From positions 1 through 6,473 of the forward strand of contig JAITQV010000243.1 in the NCBI GenBank assembly GCA_031288765.1: 6,473 nt of DNA. The letters run 5' to 3'. Shown here in pieces: positions 1-5,968 of the stretch (position 1 is its first letter; every line of letters starts with the position of its first letter). This DNA comes from Planctomycetaceae bacterium. GTDB lineage: Bacteria; Planctomycetota; Planctomycetia; Pirellulales; Thermoguttaceae. The position numbers were made by a program, and so were the translations under genes. The notes under the pieces are model-generated. The model was not told where the DNA came from, did no database searches, and worked only from the letters and a program-made list of their open reading frames with translations.

Positions 1-719
1 CTGCCCGCCCCCAACTCCAACACCTCACGCAATAACTTCAACGGTACATCAATCATCTCCGGTAATGACCGCGATACCGCCCGTTCCGCAATCCGTGTCG
101 CAACTTTGATTGCGCTTTGTTCCCAAAGCTGGAGGAAGGATTGTTTTGCCGTTTCGAACCGCTCCACCATTGTTTTCAACGCCGGTAAAAGAGTTTCGAG
201 TTGTGTACCGAGTTGGATTTCGGCTTCACGGCGGATTTTGTCCGCATAATCGATTGTCGCCTGCAATTCCCCGTCGGCATAACCTTTGGTCTTGCCTTCG
301 CCGTAACCAACCTGATAACCCTCATCATAACCGTTTTTCCGTGCAATATCTTCATCTTGTTTCAGTTGTGCTTTTAGTTTGATAACTTCGCTTTCCAGTT
401 GGTCTTTTCGTTTTTTGAAGTTATCTTCTTCGGATTGAAGATGTTTATGCAATTCGGATAACTGATTCCGAATGGTTTCGGTTTCATGTCGGGCGTTGGA
501 GCGGGCTTGTTCCGCTTCGGCAAGAGCCTTTTCCCGCTCAATACGGGCAAGTTCCCGAATCCGCGCCACCTCATTCCGCGCCTCCGCCGCAACCTGAACC
601 GCCTCCGCTTTAACCCGTGCAAGAAAATCAGCCGCCTTCTCCTCCAAATCAACAAAGTTGAACGGAACGGGGCGGTATGTTACCGGTTTTTGGACAAATT
701 CTTCGTCATTCTTCATCAT
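1..719 (-). CDS. fliH: Flagellar assembly protein FliH (3' end cut by window edge)
   Basis: FliH is the peripheral-stalk-like regulator of the flagellar export ATPase FliI; it acts at the cytoplasmic face of the basal body. About 239 residues are visible from the ATG at 719, reading leftwards off the window. Residues 25-125 are charged, Ala/Glu/Arg-rich and look like a long coiled coil. Residues 126-154 form the family hallmark: six glycines at 130, 134, 138, 142, 146 and 150 in perfect GxxxG register, capped by Ala126 and Ala154 (the AxxxG(xxxG)nxxxA pattern). Residues 160-239 match the start of the FliH C-terminal domain, including a TRIAERAVSRSLPE stretch. The true C-terminus lies outside. 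A second ATG follows immediately (716); the first is preferred because it is nearer to an AAGGAAA ribosome-binding site. fliG lies upstream in the same orientation, so both are probably co-transcribed, and fliI would be expected next. Confidence 0.93.
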   Translation of the reverse strand, partial: MMKNDEEFVQKPVTYRPVPFNFVDLEEKAADFLARVKAEAVQVAAEARNEVARIRELARIEREKALAEAEQARSNARHETETIRNQLSELHKHLQSEEDNFKKRKDQLESEVIKLKAQLKQDEDIARKNGYDEGYQVGYGEGKTKGYADGELQATIDYADKIRREAEIQLGTQLETLLPALKTMVERFETAKQSFLQLWEQSAIKVATRIAERAVSRSLPEMIDVPLKLLREVLELGAG

Positions 720-730
720 GTTTTAACTGC

Positions 731-737
731 TTTCCTT
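731..737 (-). promoter_or_regulatory. Likely fliH ribosome-binding site
   Basis: AAGGAAA on the minus strand, 11 bases before the first ATG of fliH. The spacing is slightly long. It is the only convincing Shine-Dalgarno-like sequence among the four genes here. It starts only a few bases after the 15-bp tandem array ends. Confidence 0.45.
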
Positions 738-740
738 GTT

Positions 741-837
741 TATTCTGTCAGTATTTATTCTGTCGGTATTGATACTGTCGGTATTGATACTGTATTTATA
801 CTGTCAGTATTTATTCAGTGTTTATACTGTCGGCGGG
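741..837. repeat. 15-bp tandem repeat array filling the fliG-fliH gap
   Basis: Seven consecutive units read on the plus strand as TATTCTGTCAGTATT, TATTCTGTCGGTATT, GATACTGTCGGTATT, GATACTGTATT, TATACTGTCAGTATT, TATTCAGTGTT and TATACTGTCGGCGGG. Five units are 15 bases and two are 11 bases, the latter lacking four central bases. The array begins directly next to the fliG stop codon and leaves only about 20 bases, with the fliH ribosome-binding site, before fliH. It looks like a recent slippage expansion inside a transcribed leader. Confidence 0.92.
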
Positions 838-1848
838 TTACCGCATCATGGGTTCGGCTTTGTCCAACAAGATATTCCTTGCACGAATTACATCATTTTC
901 GTTAATTGTTCCGAGACGTTTGAGTTGTTGGCGCATTTGATATTCTTCGGTGGGCGAAAAGTGTTTCATAACCCGTTCAATCAGCGGCGGTTTTGCCCCG
1001 ATTAACGCCGTCAACACGGTTGCGGTATCCACCGAACGGAACACCGCCTCAATTTCCCTGCTGCCGAGCCGTTCCAAATCATCGAAAGTATAAGACCGCT
1101 CCGGCAATTCCCTTGAATTGCAGAGTCGGCGCAGTGTATCTTGATGCAGTGTATCCTGATGCAGTGTATCCTGCCGGAGAGTTTCCTGAGTCCGGCTGGC
1201 TTCCACTATCTTATTGAGAACCGCGTTACTTTGGGTTTGGCGGGTATCCGAATACCGGCGGCGTTCCAACCGTTCCCGAAGCGATAACTCGATTTCATGC
1301 AGAATTTGCTTGTCCGTTTCCTCAAATCCGGCAAGACGTTTTGTTACTTCCTTTTGCAGGGTTGGCGGCAAACAGCCCAATATTTTCCCTGCCCGAGACG
1401 CCGGAAGATGCGCCAACACCACCGCAACCGTTTGCGGATGCTCATCGGCGATTTCCCGAACAACCTCGTCCGTTTCCACATCCCGCAAGAAGTCAAACGG
1501 GCGGTTGGGCGGCACAAACGCTTCCGCTCCAAAACAAACCGCATGATTCAAACGGTTGGGCGGCGTATAGGTTGGCGTGTAGGTTGGACGTTCCGGTGAT
1601 TGGGGTAATTGGTGTTCAATGAGGGTTGAGGGTTGGCGCGGTTGGCGCGGGGAACGGGGGGGACGACCGGCTTTGTGCAGAAACTCATTGGCGAGCCGGT
1701 CGGTTTCCCGAACGGAAACGGGTTTGAGGGACATCATTTCACGCCGTATTGCTTTTGCCGATTCCGAATCAAGCCGCCCAAGCAGCAAATCAACCGTTTG
1801 CCACTCCAAACCGCTTAATAATAATGCTGTTTTTCGGATTCCGTTCAT
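838..1848 (-). CDS. fliG: Flagellar motor switch protein FliG, divergent
   Basis: FliG is the C-ring protein that couples the MS-ring (FliF) to FliM and, through its C-terminal domain, to the stator. The 336 residues are close to normal length. Residues 1-58 resemble FliG-N (start MNGIRKTALLLSGL). Residues 60-118 are a Pro/Arg/Thr-rich linker. Residues 120-200 are FliG-M with the FliM-binding EHPQ motif at 136-139 and a typical AHLPASRAGKILGCLP helix pair. Residues 220-250 hold a 5-residue tandem repeat. Residues 253-336 are FliG-C and align without gaps to E. coli FliG from FDDL onward. The residues aligned to E. coli K264, R281, D288, D289 and R297 are Ile283, Thr300, Gln307, Gln308 and Asn316, so no classical torque residue remains. 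The ATG at 1848 fits the family N-terminus; no Shine-Dalgarno is seen. fliF is not immediately upstream; instead flhA diverges. A FliG paralogue is a possible alternative. Confidence 0.9.
   Translation of the reverse strand: MNGIRKTALLLSGLEWQTVDLLLGRLDSESAKAIRREMMSLKPVSVRETDRLANEFLHKAGRPPRSPRQPRQPSTLIEHQLPQSPERPTYTPTYTPPNRLNHAVCFGAEAFVPPNRPFDFLRDVETDEVVREIADEHPQTVAVVLAHLPASRAGKILGCLPPTLQKEVTKRLAGFEETDKQILHEIELSLRERLERRRYSDTRQTQSNAVLNKIVEASRTQETLRQDTLHQDTLHQDTLRRLCNSRELPERSYTFDDLERLGSREIEAVFRSVDTATVLTALIGAKPPLIERVMKHFSPTEEYQMRQQLKRLGTINENDVIRARNILLDKAEPMMR
1131..1190. repeat. 15-bp in-frame tandem repeat inside fliG (QDTLH repeat)
   Basis: Four 15-base units: GCAGTGTATCTTGAT, GCAGTGTATCCTGAT, GCAGTGTATCCTGCC and a diverged GGAGAGTTTCCTGAG. 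Read on the fliG strand they encode QETLR, QDTLH, QDTLH, QDTLR at residues 221-240. They lie between FliG-M and FliG-C, where other FliGs carry an armadillo-like helix. The nearly identical units suggest recent expansion. Confidence 0.93.
1565..1588. repeat. 12-bp in-frame duplication in the fliG N-M linker
   Basis: GTATAGGTTGGC is followed directly by GTGTAGGTTGGA. On the fliG strand this gives the TYTPTYTP stretch around residues 88-95, within the proline-rich linker between FliG-N and FliG-M. A further CGGTTGGGCGGC pair at 1502-1513 and 1553-1564 encodes the two PPNR motifs of the same linker. Confidence 0.8.
1631..1648. repeat. 9-bp in-frame duplication in the fliG N-M linker
   Basis: GGTTGGCGC occurs twice in perfect tandem. 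On the fliG strand it encodes the PRQPRQP stretch near residues 67-73. It is a second, independent tandem duplication in the same linker. Confidence 0.8.
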
Positions 1849-1902
1849 TGTGTGATTTGTGGTGTGTGGATTGTGATTTGCGGATTGTTGATATTATTGG
1901 GT

Positions 1903-1966
1903 AAACCGCTTGCGTAACCTACGGATCGGAATTTTCTAAGGTTGCGTCGGCGTTAACCGACTTTAA
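1903..1966 (+). repeat. Dispersed intergenic repeat, internally deleted copy
   Basis: The left part (1913-1936) matches 4477-4500 at 21 of 24 bases around the core AACCTACGGATCGGAAT. The right part (1942-1964) matches 4550-4573 around TTGCGTCGGCG and CCGAC, and can form a GTCGG/CCGAC hairpin. The two parts are 5 bases apart here but 49 bases apart in the copy after flhA, so this copy lacks about 44 internal bases. It lies in the divergent spacer between fliG and flhA. Confidence 0.8.
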
Positions 1967-1991
1967 TTTCACGCAATGTTGGTTGTTTTGA

Positions 1992-2101
1992 TTGCCTATC
2001 GGCAAGCGACCGTGGGTGAAAACCCTTCGCCGAAGGGTTGCCTACCTTTTGTTAGCAAACTTCCGGCGGTTGTGTTGTGCTTCACTGCGGTTATACACAT
2101 C
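1992..2101 (-). repeat. Dispersed intergenic repeat, inverted copy upstream of flhA
   Basis: Read on the minus strand from 2101, this follows the copy that starts at 4449 over roughly 100 bases with small gaps. The best block, 2012-2053, matches the reverse complement of 4506-4547 at 35 of 42 bases and includes GGGTGAAAACCCTT and ACCTTTTGTT. Two hairpins are embedded: TTGCC/GGCAA at 1992-2005, and AACCCTTCG/CGAAGGGTT at 2021-2039, a 9-base inverted repeat with a one-base centre. With 4449-4573 it forms an inverted pair enclosing flhA. No transposase or terminal duplication is visible. Confidence 0.8.
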
Positions 2102-2125
2102 TCGCCCTGCGGGTTTAGAAGAAAA

Positions 2126-2142
2126 AAACATTCCGCCGAATA
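2126..2142 (+). repeat. Fragment of a second short dispersed repeat
   Basis: AAACATTCCGCCGAATA matches the corresponding part of the 5969-5991 copy (read on the minus strand) at 16 of 17 bases, and also resembles 4655-4677. As after flhA, it lies downstream of a copy of the larger repeat. Confidence 0.6.
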
Positions 2143-2174
2143 ATTGCCAAAAACCTTGTAAGAGGGAAAATTGC

Positions 2175-2206
2175 GGGCGAATCGTACAGGTGAATTTTGT
2201 TCGCCC
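2175..2206. repeat. Interrupted palindrome GGGCGAA...TTCGCCC before flhA
   Basis: GGGCGAA at 2175-2181 and TTCGCCC at 2200-2206 form a perfect 7-base inverted repeat with an 18-base spacer. The right side continues as TTCGCCCCTAC, and a related TAGGGGCGAA occurs at 4584-4593 in the spacer after flhA. This is the style of a dispersed palindromic repeat. As RNA it would form a hairpin about 60 bases before the chosen flhA start, so a role in the leader is possible but unproven. Confidence 0.65.
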
Positions 2207-2263
2207 CTACGAATTTTAAAATTGCTCTGGATTTTTTCCGGTGTAATTCTTATAGTTTCGTTT

Positions 2264-4357
2264 ATGAACTCCATCATTGCGCAAATTCAGGGATTTCTCA
2301 AAAAAGGACGGGTTGTTGACCTGATTCTGCCGCTCGTGATTTCCGCAAGCATCCTGATTATCTTCGTACCGCTGCCGACCGTATTGATGGACGCCTTCCT
2401 TTCCATGAATATTGCCATTGCGGTTATTATCCTGCTCACAACGCTTTTCGTCACGAAACCGCTCGATTTCAGTATTTTCCCGACAATTTTGTTGGCAACA
2501 ACCTTGTTCCGGCTCGTGCTGAATATCGCCTCAACCCGATTAATTTTAACCCGCGCCCACATCGATGCAGAACACGCCGCCGGTGAAGTTATCAAAAATT
2601 TCGCCGATTTTGTCGCCAGCGGAAGTATTATTGTCGGATTGATTATTTTCGTGATTATTGTTGTGATTCAGTTTGTTGTGATTACAAAAGGCGCAACACG
2701 AGTCAGTGAAGTGGCGGCGCGGTTTACATTGGACGCCATGCCGGGACGCCAAATGGCAATCGACGCCGATCTCAACGCCGGAATTATCGACGAACGTGAA
2801 GCAAAACGGCGGCGTGAAGAAATTACACAAGCGGCGGATTTTTTCGGCGCAATGGACGGAGCCGGTAAGTTTGTACGCGGTGATGCGATTGCCGGAATTG
2901 TGATTACGCTGGTCAATATTCTCGGCGGACTTTTTATCGGTATGGTCGAATACGGCATGGGTTTGCAGGAAGCCGTAACCATTTTTACACACTTAACAAT
3001 CGGCGACGGTTTGGTCAGTCAGGTTCCGGCGTTGCTGATTTCGATTGCGACCGGTTTGCTCGTAACCCGAAGCAGTTACAGCACCAACCTCCCCGCACAG
3101 TTTGTCGGGCAACTTCTTTCAAAACCGGCAGTGTTGGTATTAACGGCGTTTTTCCTGTTTATTCTGACACTGACCGACTTACCGAAAATACCGCTTTGGA
3201 CAATTGCGTTGAGTTCGGTGGGTCTTGCTCTGATTATGACCCGCAAAGCCAAAGTTGTCCGGCAGGAGGAAGAAAATATCGCCGCCAAAGCAGAAGCCGA
3301 AAAAACAAAACAGTCGGAAGAACAAGTCGAAGATTATCTTAAAATCGACCCGATGGAACTTGAAATCGGAGTTGGTTTGATACCTCTTGCCGATCCGGCA
3401 CGCGGCGGCGATTTGCTTGACAGGATTCACCGGCTTCGCAAGGAGGTTGCGTCGGAAATCGGGATTATTTTGCCGCGTGTGCGGATTCGCGACTCGTTCC
3501 AACTCGATCAACTTCAATACCGTATTAAAATAGCAGGACAACCGGTTGCGTTTGCGATGGTTTATGCTGACATGTATCTTGCGATGGATTCGGGAGTTGC
3601 GACCGGTAAGGTGCAGGGAATTGAAACGCTTGATCCGGCGTTCGGGACTCCGGCTCTCTGGATCGACGGCGCTACAAAAGATCAGGCGGAAATTTTCGGC
3701 TACACGGTTGTCGAACCCGGCGCCGTGATCGCAACACACCTTTTGGAAATCATCAGAAAACATGCCGACGAAATTCTGACACGCGACGCAACACAACATT
3801 TACTCGATGAACTCAGAAAATCAAGTCCGGCGGTTGTTGATGAGCTCTTATCGAAAATCCTGACATTGGGGCAGGTTCAGCAGGTTTTGCAATTATTATT
3901 GCGGGAACAGGTTCCGATCCGGCAGCTCGGAACGATTCTGGAAGTGCTTGGCGATTACGGGGCAAAAACAAAAGACCCCATCCTTCTGGCAACTTACGTG
4001 CGAACCAAATTAGCCAGAACAATCAGTACGCGTTACCGTGATGAAAACAATGTTCTCAATGTTGTATTGCTTGATCCGGCGTTGGAAGATCAGATTCGTG
4101 CCGGTTTTGAACACGGCGAACAAGGTTTGTATATCCGGCTTTCACCGAATGCCATCGAACATCTTTGCAAAAAGATTTTGCCGGAGCTGGATAAACTGAC
4201 GCAAATGAATTTACCGCCGGTTGTTCTGGTGAATCCCCAAATCCGAACAGCGTTAAAACAAATGACCAGTGCGACCATACCGGGTCTGATTGTTCTGAGT
4301 TACACGGAAATTACGCATGATACGCAGGTTGTCGGTGTCGGTGTTGTTACGCTGTAA
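2264..4357 (+). CDS. flhA: Flagellar biosynthesis protein FlhA (export gate)
   Basis: FlhA forms the nonameric inner-membrane gate of the flagellar type III export apparatus and docks chaperone-substrate complexes. The 697 residues match the usual length. About eight membrane segments lie at residues 20-38, 41-63, 72-90, 118-140, 208-228, 246-267, 289-307 and 311-325. The signature RLVLNIASTR is at 83-92, and the cytoplasmic FHIPEP loop at 141-207 contains MPGRQMAIDADLNAG. Lys202 and Asp207 align with Salmonella K203 and D208. A charged linker (326-360) leads to the cytoplasmic domain, where Asp457, Phe460 and Thr491 align with the chaperone-site residues D456, F459 and T490. The frame stays open up to a TTG at 2171, but the ATG at 2264 is chosen because it keeps residue numbers within one of Salmonella and because the extension runs through a repeat. 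No clear ribosome-binding site is seen. Stop TAA. Confidence 0.97.
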   Translation: MNSIIAQIQGFLKKGRVVDLILPLVISASILIIFVPLPTVLMDAFLSMNIAIAVIILLTTLFVTKPLDFSIFPTILLATTLFRLVLNIASTRLILTRAHIDAEHAAGEVIKNFADFVASGSIIVGLIIFVIIVVIQFVVITKGATRVSEVAARFTLDAMPGRQMAIDADLNAGIIDEREAKRRREEITQAADFFGAMDGAGKFVRGDAIAGIVITLVNILGGLFIGMVEYGMGLQEAVTIFTHLTIGDGLVSQVPALLISIATGLLVTRSSYSTNLPAQFVGQLLSKPAVLVLTAFFLFILTLTDLPKIPLWTIALSSVGLALIMTRKAKVVRQEEENIAAKAEAEKTKQSEEQVEDYLKIDPMELEIGVGLIPLADPARGGDLLDRIHRLRKEVASEIGIILPRVRIRDSFQLDQLQYRIKIAGQPVAFAMVYADMYLAMDSGVATGKVQGIETLDPAFGTPALWIDGATKDQAEIFGYTVVEPGAVIATHLLEIIRKHADEILTRDATQHLLDELRKSSPAVVDELLSKILTLGQVQQVLQLLLREQVPIRQLGTILEVLGDYGAKTKDPILLATYVRTKLARTISTRYRDENNVLNVVLLDPALEDQIRAGFEHGEQGLYIRLSPNAIEHLCKKILPELDKLTQMNLPPVVLVNPQIRTALKQMTSATIPGLIVLSYTEITHDTQVVGVGVVTL

Positions 4358-4448
4358 CCATTCATGCAGGCAGGAATAAAACGTTATCGGGGAATATTTA
4401 TTCGGTGATTTGTTTTCCGTATTAACCCTAAATCTTAACCCCGCGTGT
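4358..4448. other. Spacer immediately after flhA
   Basis: No gene and no convincing terminator directly follow the flhA stop. The only structured item is TATTTATTCGGTGA at 4395-4408, which recurs exactly, inverted, at 6228-6241, so it too appears to be a short dispersed repeat. Confidence 0.5.
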
Positions 4449-4573
4449 GATGTACATAACCGTAGATGGAGCAAAACGCAACCTACGGATCGGAATCCTC
4501 AACCCAACAAAAGGTTGGCAATCGCTCGCCAAAGGGTTTTCACCCATGATTGCGTCGGCGACAGCCGACCTTT
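4449..4573 (+). repeat. Dispersed intergenic repeat, longest copy, downstream of flhA
   Basis: This copy unites all modules seen in the two upstream copies. It has the ATAACCGTAG head, the AACCTACGGATCGGAAT block, the ACAAAAGGTTGGC to GGGTTTTCACCC block (inverted relative to 2012-2053), and a TTGCGTCGGCG block ending in a GTCGGC/GCCGAC hairpin. Open frames on both strands cross it, but they follow the repeat rather than any recognisable protein. It most likely represents the full-length form of the element. Confidence 0.8.
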
Positions 4574-4628
4574 GTATATGCGATAGGGGCGAAAAATGTT
4601 TCGTCACTAACCGTTGGGACTCTATGAG

Positions 4629-4652
4629 CAGAAATTCCGCGGAATTTTTCTG
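4629..4652. repeat. 16-bp perfect palindrome, possible hairpin
   Basis: AAATTCCGCGGAATTT at 4632-4647 is its own reverse complement, and flanking CAG and CTG extend the stem with a two-base bulge. A run of T follows the stem on the plus strand, so it might end flhA transcription, but it is about 270 bases past the stop and sits in a block of repeats. A repeat-associated hairpin is equally likely. Confidence 0.5.
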
Positions 4653-4654
4653 TG

Positions 4655-4677
4655 GAAACATTCCACTGAATAGATAC
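4655..4677 (+). repeat. 23-bp dispersed repeat, plus-strand copy
   Basis: The sequence runs from GAAACATTCC to GAATAGATAC. It matches 5969-5991 in reverse complement at 22 of 23 bases, the single difference being A/G at the centre. A shorter relative is at 2126-2142. Confidence 0.85.
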
Positions 4678-4787
4678 GAATAGCCAGTTACCGCCAAAAA
4701 TGTCTTTGATTATTCGGTATAATTGGTACTTTTGTATTTGGAAACCATAAAACTTGTTTATTTTGGCTTTTTGGGAAACCCTCTCTG

Positions 4788-4816
4788 TTGAAATTGCTGA
4801 TATTGAAAGATATAAT
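4788..4816 (+). promoter_or_regulatory. Sigma70-type promoter for the SprA-related gene
   Basis: A -35 box TTGAAA at 4788-4793 and a perfect -10 box TATAAT at 4811-4816 are separated by exactly 17 bases, followed by AT-rich sequence. It points at the gene starting at 4922 and predicts a leader of about 100 bases. This suggests transcription independent of flhA and by the housekeeping sigma factor rather than a flagellar one. Another TATAAT at 4718-4723 has no matching -35. Confidence 0.55.
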
Positions 4817-4921
4817 CTTTTATAAATATTAATTTTTACAAATAAGCCGTTATTATCCGGCGATTCGTATTTTGACGATATTGTAAATTCGTATGTCGGC
4901 GGTACCGTAAAACAGTTTTCG

Positions 4922-5968
4922 ATGAGTTATTTTCAACCATTAATAACTTCTGCGTTTTCCAATTATTCCGTCAACCGAAACATTTATGTTGATCGGGCGG
5001 CGGTTCAGGACAACGCCGCGAAAAATCAGAAAACGGAATCCAATCAAAACGGAATCAATGTTTCCGATCCTGATTTTGGAAAACCCCAATCCGCATCCGG
5101 TGATATTCTTGATCTTTCTTCGGATGTTCAAAAACGGTACGAATCCGCATCAGACGCCAATAAAACGGACAGTACAAAGGCAAATCCTGCGGTCAAAAGT
5201 TCCGATGATTCTGTTACGCTCCAAACCCGTGAAGATTCCCCGACAACATTGGAAACGGCAGAAACGGCAACCTCAAAAAACGGTTTGAGCGAGGCGGAAT
5301 TAACATCGGAAGAACAGCAACAAGTTCAGAAACTCAAAGCACGTGATCTGGAAGTTCGTACTCATGAAGCGGCTCATGTTGCTGCGGGCAGTCCTTACGT
5401 AACCGGCGGTCCGACTTACACTTATCAGACGGGTCCCGACGGCAAATCGTATGCGATTGGCGGCGAAGTCGGAATTGACACGGGCGAAATCAGCGGCGAT
5501 CCCGAAGCAACAATTCGTAAAATGCAAACAGTTGCGGCTGCCGCGCTTGCTCCGGCGGAGCCTTCCGGTCAGGATCAAAAAGTTGCCGCTGCCGCACGGC
5601 AAAAAGAAATCCAAGCCCGTGCGGAACTTGCTCGGCAAAATCGTGAAGTTTTGAGCGGCGGCAAAGGAAATGAAAATTCGGATTCTTCACAATTGTCGGT
5701 TGAAAGCGACCCGAAATCATCGTCGGCAACACCATCGTCGGCAACACCATTGCCGGCAACCGTAGCCAACCAATCGGATGGAGATAAATCAAATAAATCG
5801 GATGTGTCGGACAAGGAAGTTGAAGTTACGGATTCCGGTTTATTTTCAACGGTGAAATCTTTTGTTACCGGACGGGCAAAATCGTCTCAACAAAGTTCCG
5901 CGTATCAGGTTCAAAGTTCAATGTCTTTGAGTTCAACATCTCAAAATCGTTTTTCGGTTTTCGTTTGA
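4922..5968 (+). CDS. SprA-related putative zinc metalloprotease (CJM1_0395-like)
   Basis: The 348-residue protein has a conserved core flanked by disordered arms. Residues 1-125 are polar and Ser/Asn/Lys/Asp-rich without a signal peptide or membrane segment. Residues 126-245 match the SprA-related family: a helical LTSEEQQQVQKLKARDLEVR lead, HEAAH at 148-152 (HExxH type, with His148, Glu149 and His152 as candidate zinc and catalytic residues), a GGPTYTYQTGPDGKSYAIGG block at 162-181 running into GEVGIDT, then GDPEATIRKM and an AAALAPAEPSGQDQKVAA helix. Glu182 in GGEV is a candidate third zinc ligand (inference). Residues 246-348 are Ser/Thr/Gln-rich, include an SSATP repeat and end in a short hydrophobic RFSVFV. 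The family is annotated as putative metalloprotease; substrate and activity are unknown to me. It has its own promoter upstream and no clear Shine-Dalgarno. The stop TGA abuts a dispersed repeat. Family assignment is secure, function is not. Confidence 0.88.
   Translation: MSYFQPLITSAFSNYSVNRNIYVDRAAVQDNAAKNQKTESNQNGINVSDPDFGKPQSASGDILDLSSDVQKRYESASDANKTDSTKANPAVKSSDDSVTLQTREDSPTTLETAETATSKNGLSEAELTSEEQQQVQKLKARDLEVRTHEAAHVAAGSPYVTGGPTYTYQTGPDGKSYAIGGEVGIDTGEISGDPEATIRKMQTVAAAALAPAEPSGQDQKVAAAARQKEIQARAELARQNREVLSGGKGNENSDSSQLSVESDPKSSSATPSSATPLPATVANQSDGDKSNKSDVSDKEVEVTDSGLFSTVKSFVTGRAKSSQQSSAYQVQSSMSLSSTSQNRFSVFV
5718..5762. repeat. 15-bp in-frame tandem repeat in the SprA-related gene
   Basis: CATCGTCGGCAACAC occurs twice without mismatch, followed by a diverged CATTGCCGGCAACCG. 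It encodes SSATP SSATP LPAT at about residues 267-280 in the disordered C-terminal arm. Confidence 0.9.

Noticed and set aside
486..905. 139-residue plus-strand frame across the fliG-fliH junction
   Set aside because: It is antisense to both flagellar genes and passes through the 15-bp array; there is no family resemblance or start signal.
1996..2003. Sigma28-like GCCGATAG on the minus strand upstream of fliG
   Set aside because: The expected TAAA about 15 bases upstream is TTTT, and the motif lies inside a dispersed repeat, so it is probably coincidental.
4391..4407. Terminator directly after flhA
   Set aside because: Only a 4-base GAAT/ATTC stem is possible and no T-run follows; the segment is better explained as a short dispersed repeat.
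4447..4683. 78-residue open frame on the plus strand after flhA
   Set aside because: It follows the dispersed repeat and palindrome, has an overlapping minus-strand frame of similar length, and resembles no protein family.
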